Counted from the stretch's first letter, positions 44,891 to 52,955 are shown. The stretch: DNA of 64,000 nucleotides from Chryseobacterium glaciei (GCF_001648155.1 NZ_CP015199.1:372001-436000), one strand, 5' to 3'. The notes: generated by a model from the letters alone, not told the origin. Made by a program: numbers and translations.

Positions 44891-46132
44891 TTATAAGATC
44901 ATTACTGCTCCAACCGTTGAATTACTCGTTTCGTCGATCAAAACAGCATTTCCGGTATTGCGACTGTCTTCAAAGTTATCAAAAACCAATGGTGAAGCCG
45001 TTTTCAAGCGAACTTTTACGACTTCATTAAGCTTAACACTTTCGTTAATTGGTGTTTTTTCAAGTGTATTGACATCAATTTTATATTCAATTTCTTTGAT
45101 GATCGCTTTTAAAACTTTGCTTTTATGTTGAATGAAATACTTATTTCCTTCGTTCAGTTCTTTTTTATCGAGCCAACAGACAACGGCTTCAATTTCATTT
45201 TCAACTTTCGGAAGATCGTCAGTTTTCACTAAAAAATCTCCTCTGCTGATATCAATATCATCTTCAACATGCAAAACAGCAGGCTGATTGGTGAAAACAG
45301 ATTCAACTTCTTTTCCGCCTGTTTCAATTTTTGAAATTTTGGTTTGAATATTTTGTGGAAGAACCGTAATATCGTCCCCTTTTTTGTACACTCCCGAAAT
45401 CACTTCACCCGCATAACCTCTGTAATCATGAAACTCTTCAGTCTGCGGACGAATAACATATTGCACTTGAAATCTAGGCTTTTGAACTTCTTTGTCTTGA
45501 TTAATTTCAACATTTTCAAGGAAATCAAGAAGTGTCGGACCATTATACCAACTCGTTTTATCAGATTTTTCAACAATATTATCTCCATTAAAAGCTGAGA
45601 TTGGGAAATAATTCACATTCGGCAACCCTAATTTCTGAGCAACCAATTGATATTGAGCTTTAATATCATTAAAAATTTCCTCGGAATAATCAACCAAATC
45701 CATTTTATTGATGGCAACGACTATATTTTTCATTTTTAACAATGAAGCAATGATTGAATGTCTTCTCGTTTGCTCAATTACACCCTGTCTTGCATCAATC
45801 AAAATCACAATCAACTGTGAATTAGAAGCTCCCGTAATCATATTTCTCGTATACTGAATATGTCCCGGCGCATCTGCAATAATGAATTTCCTTTTCGGTG
45901 TCGAAAAATATCGGTAAGCAACGTCAATCGTAATTCCCTGCTCTCTTTCGGCTCTTAAACCGTCTGTAAGAATCGCGAGATCAATTCCGTCCTCATTTTT
46001 ATTTTTTGATTGTTTTTCCAACGCTTCGAGTTGGTCGATCAATATATTTTTACTGTCGTACAAAAGTCTTCCGATCAACGTACTTTTTCCGTCGTCTACA
46101 CTTCCCGCAGTGATGAATCTTAATATGTCCAC
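44891..46132 (-). CDS. cysN: sulfate adenylyltransferase large subunit (GTPase)
   Basis: CysN is the GTP-hydrolysing subunit that powers ATP sulfurylase with CysD. The 413-residue EF-Tu-like protein has G1 GSVDDGKSTLIGRL, G3 DAPGHIQYTRNM and G4 NKMDLVDY, plus beta-barrel domains 2 and 3. It lacks a C-terminal APS kinase (CysC) domain, in agreement with the APS-using reductase upstream. An AT-rich 78-base gap with TGAT/GCTTA repeats lies between it and cysD. Confidence 0.95.
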   Translation of the reverse strand: MDILRFITAGSVDDGKSTLIGRLLYDSKNILIDQLEALEKQSKNKNEDGIDLAILTDGLRAEREQGITIDVAYRYFSTPKRKFIIADAPGHIQYTRNMITGASNSQLIVILIDARQGVIEQTRRHSIIASLLKMKNIVVAINKMDLVDYSEEIFNDIKAQYQLVAQKLGLPNVNYFPISAFNGDNIVEKSDKTSWYNGPTLLDFLENVEINQDKEVQKPRFQVQYVIRPQTEEFHDYRGYAGEVISGVYKKGDDITVLPQNIQTKISKIETGGKEVESVFTNQPAVLHVEDDIDISRGDFLVKTDDLPKVENEIEAVVCWLDKKELNEGNKYFIQHKSKVLKAIIKEIEYKIDVNTLEKTPINESVKLNEVVKVRLKTASPLVFDNFEDSRNTGNAVLIDETSNSTVGAVMIL

Positions 46133-46210
46133 GTTTATTTTAGTTATAAGTTATGAATGATGAGTGATGAGTTTTAGAAAGCCTATTGCTTACTGCCTTT
46201 AGCTTATTGC

Positions 46211-47119
46211 TTAAAAATATCCTCCTTTTTTCCTGTCCTCCATCGCGGCTTCCGTCACTTTATCATCAATTCTCGTTTCGCCACGTTCGGAAATTTTGGA
46301 AGCCGTAATTTCTTTAACAACCTCATCTAAAGTTTCGGCAGAACTTTCAACCGCTGCGGTACAGGTCATATCGCCAACGGTTCTGTAACGAACTCTTTTA
46401 TTGACAATTGTATCATTTTCATCAATTTGAATAAAATCGGAAACTGCAATTAATTGTCCATCAAACTCAATCACATCTCTGTCATGTGCAAAATAGATTG
46501 GTGGAAGCTGAATATTTTCTTTTTTGATATAATTCCAAACATCAAGCTCCGTCCAATTGGATATCGGGAAAACTCTTACATTTTCACCTTTATTGATTCT
46601 TCCGTTGTAGATATTCCATAATTCGGGACGTTGTAATTTCGGATCCCATTGACCAAACTCATCACGAACAGAGAAAAAACGTTCTTTCGCTCTGGCTTTT
46701 TCCTCATCTCTTCTCGCACCTCCAATGCAGGCATCAAACTGAAACTCTTCGATCGTATCTAATAAAGTATGAGTTTGCAACCAATTTCTCGAAGCAAATT
46801 TTCCTTTAGGCTCAGTTAAATTCTTTGCTTTAATGGTATCTTCAACCTTTCTTACAATTAATTCTGCTCCGATATTTTCTGCTAAATAATCTCTGAATTG
46901 CAAGGCTTCCGGAAAATTATGTCCCGTATCAATATGAACCAACGGAAACGGAATCTTCATCGGAGCAAAAGCTTTTTTTGCCAAATGAACCAATGTAATA
47001 GAATCTTTTCCGCCACTGAAAAGTAAAGCCGGTTTTTCAAACTGGGCAGCAATTTCCCGCATAATATAAATACTTTCGGCTTCCAACTGTTCCAGATAAT
47101 CTAATGTATGTTTACTCAT
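46211..47119 (-). CDS. cysD: sulfate adenylyltransferase small subunit
   Basis: CysD makes APS from ATP and sulfate. The 302-residue PAPS-reductase-like N-type ATP pyrophosphatase shows the P-loop LLFSGGKDSITLVHLA, HIDTGHNFPEAL, CIGGARRDEEKARAKERFFS, FPISNWTELDVWNYI and the C-terminal RKKGGYF. It follows cysH by 21 bases. Confidence 0.97.
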   Translation of the reverse strand: MSKHTLDYLEQLEAESIYIMREIAAQFEKPALLFSGGKDSITLVHLAKKAFAPMKIPFPLVHIDTGHNFPEALQFRDYLAENIGAELIVRKVEDTIKAKNLTEPKGKFASRNWLQTHTLLDTIEEFQFDACIGGARRDEEKARAKERFFSVRDEFGQWDPKLQRPELWNIYNGRINKGENVRVFPISNWTELDVWNYIKKENIQLPPIYFAHDRDVIEFDGQLIAVSDFIQIDENDTIVNKRVRYRTVGDMTCTAAVESSAETLDEVVKEITASKISERGETRIDDKVTEAAMEDRKKGGYF

Positions 47120-47140
47120 TTTTACTACTTAAAATTTGAA

Positions 47141-47833
47141 TTAATGCGTATGTAACCCGCATTCTTTATGTGAACTTTCCCACCACCATCGTCCGGCACG
47201 CGGATTTTCTCCTTCTTCAATCGCTCTTGTGCAAGGCTGGCAACCAACGCTGATAAAGCCTTTCTTATGCAAAGACAATTCCTGAACTTTATGTTGATCT
47301 AAATAATCTAAAACATCCTGATATGACCAGCTAATCAACGGATTATATTTGTATAATTTTCTATCTTCATCCCACTCGATTATAGGCATGTTTTCACGAT
47401 TTTCAGATTGTTCTGAACGAAGACCTGTGATCCAGACTTTTGCACCTTCCAATGCTCGATTCAAAGGTTTTACTTTTCGGATAAAGCAACATTCTTTTCT
47501 GTTTTCAACGGAATGATAAAAAGCATTGATCCCTTTTTCATTCACATATTTCTCCACATCAGAAGCTTCAGGAAAGTAAACTTCCGTTTTCGTCTTGTAT
47601 CTTGAATTATTTTTTGAAAGTAAGTCGTAATGTTCGTAGAAAAGTCTTCCGGTATCTAATGTGAAAACTTTGATCGGTAATTTTTGACTAAAAATTATAT
47701 CCGTAATGACCTGATCTTCCTGACCAAGCGATGTTGAGAAAACAACTCCGTCTGAGAATTTTTCTGAAATAAATTTCAATCCATCCTCTACTGAAAGCTG
47801 TTTTAATGTATCTGCATCTTCTGTTGAAATCAT
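47141..47833 (-). CDS. cysH: adenylyl-sulfate reductase, [4Fe-4S] type
   Basis: CysH reduces activated sulfate to sulfite. I start it at ATG 47833 (MISTEDADTL); the longer frame would start at TTG. The reductase core is FSTSLGQEDQVITD, FTLDTGRLFYEHYDL and WITGLRSEQS. Cys115-Cys116 (RKECCFIRKV) and Cys198-Cys201 (VGCQPCTR) are the [4Fe-4S] ligands that mark APS-specific enzymes, and Cys225 in SSHKECGLH is the catalytic Cys. Absence of APS kinase in the cluster agrees. It leads cysDN-tauE, with a palindromic operator at 47871-47901. Confidence 0.95.
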   Translation of the reverse strand: MISTEDADTLKQLSVEDGLKFISEKFSDGVVFSTSLGQEDQVITDIIFSQKLPIKVFTLDTGRLFYEHYDLLSKNNSRYKTKTEVYFPEASDVEKYVNEKGINAFYHSVENRKECCFIRKVKPLNRALEGAKVWITGLRSEQSENRENMPIIEWDEDRKLYKYNPLISWSYQDVLDYLDQHKVQELSLHKKGFISVGCQPCTRAIEEGENPRAGRWWWESSHKECGLHTH

Positions 47834-47870
47834 ATTTATCCATTTGAAGTCATGCAAATATCTAATAAAA

Positions 47871-47901
47871 TAATTATCCTACCAAATAAGTAGACTAATT
47901 A
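47871..47901. promoter_or_regulatory. 31-bp palindromic operator between rrf2 and cysH
   Basis: The sequence has the form TAATTA-N2-CTAC-N7-GTAG-N2-TAATTA with all specified positions symmetric. It lies 38 bases upstream of the cysH ATG and downstream of the rrf2 regulator gene, so the regulator encoded next door is the obvious candidate to bind it. Confidence 0.72.
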
Positions 47902-47921
47902 TTCAAAAAAAATGGATCAGA

Positions 47922-48329
47922 TCAATCGATCAAATCCAGTAAAGTTTTTTCTTCTAAAATTTTAAGTGATGCATCCCGAACTTCAATCAAAACATCATGT
48001 AAACTACAGTGATCTTCGTTGCAGTCTTCACATTTTTCGTAAAAATTTAAACTTACACAAGGTAAAAGCGCAATGGGACCATTCACCAAACGAATGATCT
48101 TCGCAAGTTTTACTGTTTCAGGATGTTCCCGTAAAAAATATCCGCCTCCTTTTCCTTTTTTACTATCAAGGACATCGGCTTTTTTTAATTCAAGCAAAAT
48201 GTTTTCCAGAAATTTTAATGGAATTTTTTTACGTTCCGCAATTTCGGAAATCAAAACAGGGCCATCATTTCTTTTTTCTACAAGATATGAAAGCGCCTTA
48301 AAAGCATATTGAGATTTTTTAGATAGCAT
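47922..48329 (-). CDS. Rrf2-family transcriptional regulator of sulfate assimilation
   Basis: This 135-residue Rrf2/IscR/CymR-type winged-helix protein has KKSQYAFKALSYLVEKR, ISEIAERKKIPLKFLENILLELKKADVL and SKKGKGGGYFLREHP (the DNA-reading wing). Four Cys (91, 100, 103, 108 in LPCVSLNFYEKCEDCNEDHC) could bind an Fe-S cluster or another metal, more Cys than CymR carries. Position directly upstream of cysHDN and the palindrome suggests control by cysteine or sulfide status. Confidence 0.9.
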   Translation of the reverse strand: MLSKKSQYAFKALSYLVEKRNDGPVLISEIAERKKIPLKFLENILLELKKADVLDSKKGKGGGYFLREHPETVKLAKIIRLVNGPIALLPCVSLNFYEKCEDCNEDHCSLHDVLIEVRDASLKILEEKTLLDLID

Positions 48330-48369
48330 TACAGCAAAAATAAGAAAATAGTTTGAGATGTGTAATAGT

Positions 48370-48452
48370 AAGTCCAGAAGTTGGAAGATTGTTGCTGGAA
48401 GCCTTTAAACGGCATTATTGACTTCCGTCATCAGACTTCCAACTTCCGTGTA
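48370..48452. repeat. dispersed hairpin repeat (GAAGTTGGAAG/CTTCCAACTTC type), copy 2
   Basis: Left arm AGAAGTTGGAAG (about 48377-48388) pairs with right arm CTTCCAACTTCC (about 48436-48447), with inner complementary stretches. It resembles 43545-43621 and fills the gap between the divergent rrf2 and DUF4268 genes. Confidence 0.55.
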
Positions 48453-48471
48453 AAATCCCTATTTTTGCTCC

Positions 48472-48900
48472 ATGTTCAGTAAACAAGAAGCACAACAAAT
48501 AAAAAAAGACTTTTGGACGGCTTTTGGGAAATCATTTCCGAGAAAATGGCTGTTGTATAATACGAAGGTTAAGGATTTTTCCTTCAAATTCAATGCAGAA
48601 ACTAGAAAAGCAGAAGTTTCTTTAGATATAGAAATGAAAGATGAAGATTTCAGAAATGCCTATTATAACAAAATCTGGTCGTTGGAGGATATTCTGAAAG
48701 ATTTTATCGGAGATTTTCAAAAGGAAGAATATTTTACATTAGACAATGGAAAAGTAATCGCTAAAATCTGGGTTGAAAAACATAATGTTTCTGTTTTCAA
48801 TAAAAATACATGGCAGGAAATTTTTGAATTCTTTGTGGAAAAAATGGATGGCTTTGAAAGGTTTTATTATGAATATGAGGATTTTATAAAAGATGTTTAG
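48472..48900 (+). CDS. DUF4268 domain protein
   Basis: This 142-residue soluble protein matches DUF4268 (FSKQEAQQIKKDFWTAFGKSFPRKWLLYNTKVKDFSFKF, then LEDILKDFIGDFQKEEYFTLDNGKVIAKIWVE and a C-terminal FFVEKMDGFERFYYEYEDFI). Some DUF4268 domains are joined to nuclease-like modules, but here it stands alone. Function unknown. A 48-codon hydrophobic ORF follows after nine bases. Confidence 0.82.
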   Translation: MFSKQEAQQIKKDFWTAFGKSFPRKWLLYNTKVKDFSFKFNAETRKAEVSLDIEMKDEDFRNAYYNKIWSLEDILKDFIGDFQKEEYFTLDNGKVIAKIWVEKHNVSVFNKNTWQEIFEFFVEKMDGFERFYYEYEDFIKDV

Positions 48901-48909
48901 AATCAAATT

Positions 48910-49056
48910 ATGACTATTATAGTTGAATTATTACTAAGATTACTGGCTGGAATATTTTATATTCTTGTTGAAATAATTATTCAAGAAGGTTTTTTTAGCA
49001 TAATACGTTTTATTTATAGAAAAGTATTGAGGTTCTTTTCATATATTTTTAATTAA
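48910..49056 (+). CDS. possible 48-residue hydrophobic/amphipathic peptide
   Basis: An ORF from ATG 48910 to TAA 49056 encodes MTIIVELLLRLLAGIFYILV..., one hydrophobic helix, followed by a basic/aromatic tail with FIYRKVLRFFSYIFN. It starts nine bases after the DUF4268 gene and ends before a hairpin with T run (49109-49184), so it lies inside a plausible transcription unit. Coding status is uncertain because AT-rich DNA gives hydrophobic ORFs by chance. Confidence 0.4.
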   Translation: MTIIVELLLRLLAGIFYILVEIIIQEGFFSIIRFIYRKVLRFFSYIFN

Positions 49057-49108
49057 AATTTAACTCTAAATCCAAACCTTCGTTTTAAAATTTTTCGTAT
49101 TTTAGTTG

Positions 49109-49184
49109 AACAGTAAAAACATCAGTTTTATGAATATCCATAATGCTTTCAAGCTTAATTCATAATTCTTTTTACTGTTTTTTT
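49109..49184 (+). terminator. large hairpin with T run before the DUF2314 gene
   Basis: Outer arms AACAGTAAAAA (49109-49119) and TTTTTACTGTT (49169-49179) pair perfectly, inner arms TTATGAAT (49128-49135) and ATTCATAA (49158-49165) pair perfectly, and T7 follows (49178-49184). It may terminate the DUF4268 unit. With only 30 bases left to the next ATG and no promoter seen there, it could instead be an attenuator. The remaining bases of 49057-49214 show nothing else. Confidence 0.65.
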
Positions 49185-49214
49185 CAAACTCAAATCACAA
49201 AAATTTTAAATATA

Positions 49215-50033
49215 ATGGAAAACAATTCGTTTATTTTTACAGACGGAACCGACCCCAAAATGATCGAAGCTTATAAAAAAGCGCGGGAAACTTTTAAATA
49301 TTTCTGGAGAGAGCAATCTTGGGAATACAGAAGAATTGTTCCGGGACTAAATTTGGCTTGTGTAAAAGCTACTTTCTCACAGGAAGATCCGGAAACTGGA
49401 AAAGATATTGTAGAACATATGTGGATCAACGATATTGATTTTGATGGAGATCATGTAAAAGGGTATTTGATGAATGAGCCCAATGATATCACCAACATAC
49501 AGCCTGGAGATTATTTTGAAATCCCTGTAAATGAGATCAGCGACTGGCTTTTTGCTATTACTCCGGCAGTAAAGAAACCTAAAGGGCTTTCTAAACTTTT
49601 CTTCTCCACTGAGGAACCTATACCTAAAGCTTACGGTGGTTTCACCATACAGAAAATACGTGCCGACATGGAAGAAGCAGAAAGACAGGAACATGATGAT
49701 GCATGGCAACTTCATTTCGGAGATTTTAATGATGTCGAAGTGGTTCACGAACAGAAAGAGAAACCCGAAAATCTTGTTGAACATCCCATGAGCAGAAATA
49801 TGAAGGAAGATTTCGTGAAATTTTTACAACAATATCCTAATGAATTAACGAATGTTGATGATAACGGATTGACACTTCTTCATAAAGAGACCATTGCCGG
49901 AAATTTAAGTTCTGTAGAAGTTATGCTCGAAGCCGGAGCTGATAGAAACCAACAATCCAACAACGGAAAAACGGCTCTTGATTATGCCAAACAGCTGAAA
50001 TGGGATCATTTGATTCCTGCTTTAGAAAACTAA
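49215..50033 (+). CDS. DUF2314 protein with C-terminal ankyrin repeats
   Basis: I use ATG 49215 (MENNSFIFTDGTDP); the upstream ATG at 49143 lies inside the hairpin. The 272-residue protein has a DUF2314 domain (about 12-115: YKKARETFKYFWREQSWEYRRI, VEHMWINDIDFDGDHVKGYLMNEP, GDYFEIPVNEISDW) and a tail with two ankyrin repeats (DDNGLTLLHKETIAGNLSSVEVMLEAGADRNQQSNNGKTALDYAKQL). It is cytosolic, probably a protein-protein interaction module. Function unknown. Confidence 0.85.
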   Translation: MENNSFIFTDGTDPKMIEAYKKARETFKYFWREQSWEYRRIVPGLNLACVKATFSQEDPETGKDIVEHMWINDIDFDGDHVKGYLMNEPNDITNIQPGDYFEIPVNEISDWLFAITPAVKKPKGLSKLFFSTEEPIPKAYGGFTIQKIRADMEEAERQEHDDAWQLHFGDFNDVEVVHEQKEKPENLVEHPMSRNMKEDFVKFLQQYPNELTNVDDNGLTLLHKETIAGNLSSVEVMLEAGADRNQQSNNGKTALDYAKQLKWDHLIPALEN

Positions 50034-50039
50034 ATAGTT

Positions 50040-50069
50040 AAAGAGAGACTTTCGGGTTTCTCTTTTTTT
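50040..50069 (+). terminator. intrinsic terminator after the DUF2314 gene
   Basis: A 10-bp stem with one G-T pair (AAAGAGAGAC with GTTTCTCTTT), loop TTTCGG, then T run. An almost identical terminator lies at 53887-53915. Confidence 0.88.
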
Positions 50070-50094
50070 ATATATTTGATTAATAAATATCCAA

Positions 50095-50400
50095 ATGCAA
50101 ACCGTCATCATCAGTAATTTTTTTATCGAAAAAATCAACAAGAAGTATTCACCTGAATTTATAGATAAAATTGTTGAAGAAATTTCATTAAATCCTAAAA
50201 CTGGAAAATTAATTAGTTCATCTAAAAACCTCTATTTATATAAATTAGGCATTTGTGATAAGAAAAAACATGAATACAATCTTGTTTACTTTTTTGAAAA
50301 TAGAAATACCTCAATCTATTTTATTAATATTTTTAAAGACAAAGAAAATGACATTCTGAATAAAGCTATTTTCTATCTGGCTTCTGATGCTATGAAATAA
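50095..50400 (+). CDS. RelE/HigB-like toxin-type protein, unpaired
   Basis: This 101-residue protein has the size and pattern of RelE/ParE/HigB toxins: a helix FIDKIVEEISLNPKTGKLI, then strands LYLYKLGIC and EYNLVYFFENRNTSIYFINIFKDKEN and a C-terminal helix. The usual basic catalytic residues are not clear. No antitoxin gene lies directly before or after it, which is unusual for a working module. The assignment rests on general pattern only. Confidence 0.45.
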   Translation: MQTVIISNFFIEKINKKYSPEFIDKIVEEISLNPKTGKLISSSKNLYLYKLGICDKKKHEYNLVYFFENRNTSIYFINIFKDKENDILNKAIFYLASDAMK

Positions 50401-50449
50401 TAATCTTACGATTATTCTACATTCACGATTCGGTTACATCATTCATTGA

Positions 50450-50953
50450 TTGAGCTACTTTTTCCACTGCCCAATGCCTTATCTTCGTCAGCAAAAATCA
50501 GGACATATTTTCAATATTTCTTCCATTGGAGGGTATTCCGGGAACTTTCCGGGTTGGGGAATTTACTGTGCCACAAAATTTGCCGTGGCCGGACTTACAG
50601 AAGCATTAGCAGAGGAAATTAAAGATTTCGGAGTGAAAGCAACCGTTGTTTATCCCGGATATTTCAGAACAGATTTCTTAGATAAAGATTCTATCAAAAC
50701 GCCTGAAAATGCTATTTCAGAATATGAAGCAGCAAGAAATTCTCAACACGCTCATCTTGATGAAATCAATGGAAATCAGCCCAATGATCCTGATAAAGGT
50801 GCAGAAGCTTTGATTGCAATCAGTGAAGAACAAAATCCGCCAGTGCATTTCTTATTGGGAAGCGGGACGCATGAGTTTTTAGATAATAAAATTGCTATCA
50901 TTAAAGGTGATGCGGAAAAGTGGAGTGATTTGACTTTATCGACTGTGATTTAA
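50450..50953 (+). pseudogene. 5'-truncated short-chain dehydrogenase/reductase
   Basis: The frame codes only the C-terminal two thirds of a classical SDR: LRQQKSGHIFNISSIGGYSGNFPGWGIYCATKFAVAGLTEALAEEI contains the catalytic Ser and the YxxxK (Tyr, Lys) of the active site, then VVYPGYFRTDF. The N-terminal Rossmann part with the TGxxxGIG cofactor motif and NNAG is missing, and the sequence upstream of PYLRQQ has no SDR homology. The nearest start (MSYFFHCP, TTG) is not a natural SDR start. It is likely a remnant. Confidence 0.8.
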
Positions 50954-50962
50954 TTTTTAAAT

Positions 50963-51099
50963 TTTTGAACCATTAAGATTTTATTTAAGAAGTTAAGTTT
51001 AATTAAGAAAAATCAAATAGATTTTTAAATTTGAATTGCTTAAAGCGAAGCTCACCTTAATATTCTAAACTCCTTAAATAAAATCTTAATGGTTCAAAA
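50963..51099. repeat. long inverted repeat with 30-bp arms
   Basis: Arms 50963-50992 and 51070-51099 are inverted complements with one mismatch in 30 bases (left arm begins TTTTGAACCATTAAGATTTT). The 77 bases between them are AT-rich and non-coding. It lies between the truncated SDR and the AraC gene. It may be a MITE-like element; no transposase is linked to it. Confidence 0.75.
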
Positions 51100-51140
51100 G
51101 AAACAAAATCAATTTCAAAATAATTAAATACCTTAGCATT

Positions 51141-52054
51141 ATGAAACAGACATTTCGTTTTAATTCAATCTCGGAATTTCATGCTTTCTGTAATCTTCCG
51201 AATCCTGAACATCCTTTGATCAGCCTGATAGATTACAGTAAGGTCAATTATCCTATGGACGATAACGAACTGAAATGGATCCAGAATTTTTATTCAATCG
51301 GCTTGAAACGGAATGTCAATGCTAAGTTCAATTATGGCCAGCAGAAATATGATTTCGATTCCGGAGTGTTGTGTTTTGTTTCTCCGCTCCAGTTTTTAAG
51401 CCTTGAAATGAAACCTGATGTTGAAGTGGAACCTACCGGATATTTATTGCTCATTCATCCCGATTTTCTTTGGGGAACTTCTTTGATCAAAAAAATAAAA
51501 TCTTACGAATTTTTCAGTTATCAAATCAATGAAGCCCTTTTTCTTTCAGATAAAGAAGAGAAAATTATTGTTGATTTGTTTAAAAATATTGAAAAGGAAT
51601 ATCAAACCAATATTGATAAATTCACCCAAGAATTGATTGTTGCTCAATTGGAACTGTTCCTGATTTATGCCGAACGATTTTATGAGCGTCAGTTTTTTAC
51701 AAGAAAAAATCAAGTCATGAATTGTTAGAAAGATTTGAACAAGTGTTAGCTCAATATTTTGATAATGGAAATTTAATTGAAAACGGTATTCCTTCCGTCA
51801 AAACTATTGCCGAACAAATGAATATTTCCCCCAATTATCTGGGAACATTATTACGTATTCACACCCAGCAAAATACACAGCAACATATTCAAAGTAAATT
51901 AATTGATACTGCAAAAGAACGCTTGAGTACAACAACTCTATCTGTGAGTGAAATTGCTTATGAATTGGGATTTGAGCATCCGCAGTCTTTCAGTAAATTA
52001 TTTAAACAAAAAACGAATCAGTCTCCATTGGAATTTCGGAAATTGTTTAATTAA
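51141..52054 (+). pseudogene. AraC-family regulator interrupted by a one-base frameshift
   Basis: Frame 1 (51141-51728) encodes the N-terminal cupin-like sensing domain of an AraC regulator (FRFNSISEFHAFCNLPNPEHPLISLID, GVLCFVSPLQFLSLE, LLIHPDFLWGTSL). A second frame (to 52054) encodes the complete C-terminal helix-turn-helix pair (IAEQMNISPNYLGTLLRI, LSVSEIAYELGFEHPQSFSKLFKQKTNQSPLEFRK). The two join if one A is added to A6 at 51704-51709, giving RKKSSHELLERFEQ. It is a recent mutation, a phase-variable tract or a read error. The gene was probably once linked with the neighbouring SDR. Confidence 0.85.
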
Positions 52055-52073
52055 AACATAAAAATCATCACTT

Positions 52074-52089
52074 TTTGTCAAATGACAAA
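52074..52089. promoter_or_regulatory. palindromic operator TTTGTCA-AA-TGACAAA before the Crp-type regulator
   Basis: A perfect 7-2-7 palindrome lies 34 bases before the ATG of the Crp/Fnr-family gene. A near-perfect copy stands before the SDR gene at 53058-53073, suggesting autoregulation and control of that gene. Confidence 0.65.
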
Positions 52090-52122
52090 TGCCGGAAAAC
52101 GAAGTTTACCTAACTTGCATTC

Positions 52123-52698
52123 ATGAAACAATTATTTGATTTTATTTTAAGGTTTGGAAATCTTAATCAGCAACAGATTGATTTTATTTCAAGCAAAACC
52201 GTTGAAATCAATTTTTCGAAAGATGAATATTTTTCGGAAGCAGGAAAAATAGCAAAACAAGTCGGATTCATTGTAGACGGAATTTTGCGCGTTTGCTATT
52301 ACAACAACAAAGGCGAAGAAATTACCAAATATTTTATTGAAGAAAATAATCTGGTTGTAGATCTTGAAAGTTTTGATAATGAAATTTCTTCCAGCGCGTA
52401 TGTTCAGGCGGTCACCGACTGTAAAATGATTGTTTTTTCAAGAAAAGACTGGTTAGAATTACTACAAACCATTGTCGGTTGGGAAGCGATTGTTCATAAA
52501 ATTATTTCAAGAGCATTGATGCAGAAAGTGGAAAGAAGAAGTCCGTTGGTTTCGGAAGATGCCACTACTCGCTATCTTAAATTTTTGGAGATCTACCCTA
52601 CTGTTGTCAACCGTATTCCGCTTTCTTATATTGCTTCTTACTTGGGAGTGACGCAGTCTTCTTTGAGTAGGATTAGGAAAAATATTGGTAAGGTTTAG
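52123..52698 (+). CDS. Crp/Fnr-family transcriptional regulator
   Basis: This 191-residue protein has an N-terminal cyclic-nucleotide-binding-like jelly roll (about 15-120: EYFSEAGKIAKQVGFIVDGILRVCYYNNKGEEITKYFIEE) and a C-terminal helix-turn-helix (RIPLSYIASYLGVTQSSLSRIRKNIG). Residues that bind cAMP in Crp are not kept and no Fnr-type Cys cluster is present, as usual in this Bacteroidota subgroup. It probably binds the TTTGTCA palindromes upstream of itself and of the SDR gene. Confidence 0.9.
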   Translation: MKQLFDFILRFGNLNQQQIDFISSKTVEINFSKDEYFSEAGKIAKQVGFIVDGILRVCYYNNKGEEITKYFIEENNLVVDLESFDNEISSSAYVQAVTDCKMIVFSRKDWLELLQTIVGWEAIVHKIISRALMQKVERRSPLVSEDATTRYLKFLEIYPTVVNRIPLSYIASYLGVTQSSLSRIRKNIGKV

Positions 52699-52790
52699 AT
52701 ACCTTTTAGAATTTATAAATAAAACGAAAGAGGTGAAAAACATTGTTAATAAGAACCATATTTAGTATCATTAAAGAATAAATTGAATTC

Positions 52791-52955
52791 TTTTTTTAAC
52801 GCAAAGATTTATTTTTGATTCTGCATATTTTAGGAAGCAAAGAATTGAATCAATATAATTGATTCTTAAGAAGCTGCCTTCATCAGCGACTTTGTCGCAT
52901 CTCTTTGCTCTCTAAAAGTAATTCATTTTTATAGTAAAACTTTGCGTTTAAAAAT
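52791..52955. repeat. dispersed inverted-repeat element (AACGCAAAG type)
   Basis: The outer arms TTTTTTTAACGCAAAG (52791-52806) and CTTTGCGTTTAAAAA (about 52940-52954) are inverted. Inside lie GAATCAA/TTGATTC (52848-52865) and a GC-richer TCAGCGACTTTGTCGCATC. The 427-base gap 52699-53125 contains this element and the operator at 53058, and no gene. Confidence 0.6.

Noticed and set aside
47834..47857. Longer cysH starting at TTG 47857
   Set aside because: The only ATG there (47851-47853) is out of frame; ATG 47833 fits the family better.
49109..49184. Riboswitch before the DUF2314 gene
   Set aside because: No conserved aptamer pattern was recognised; a hairpin with T run is fully explained by a terminator or attenuator.
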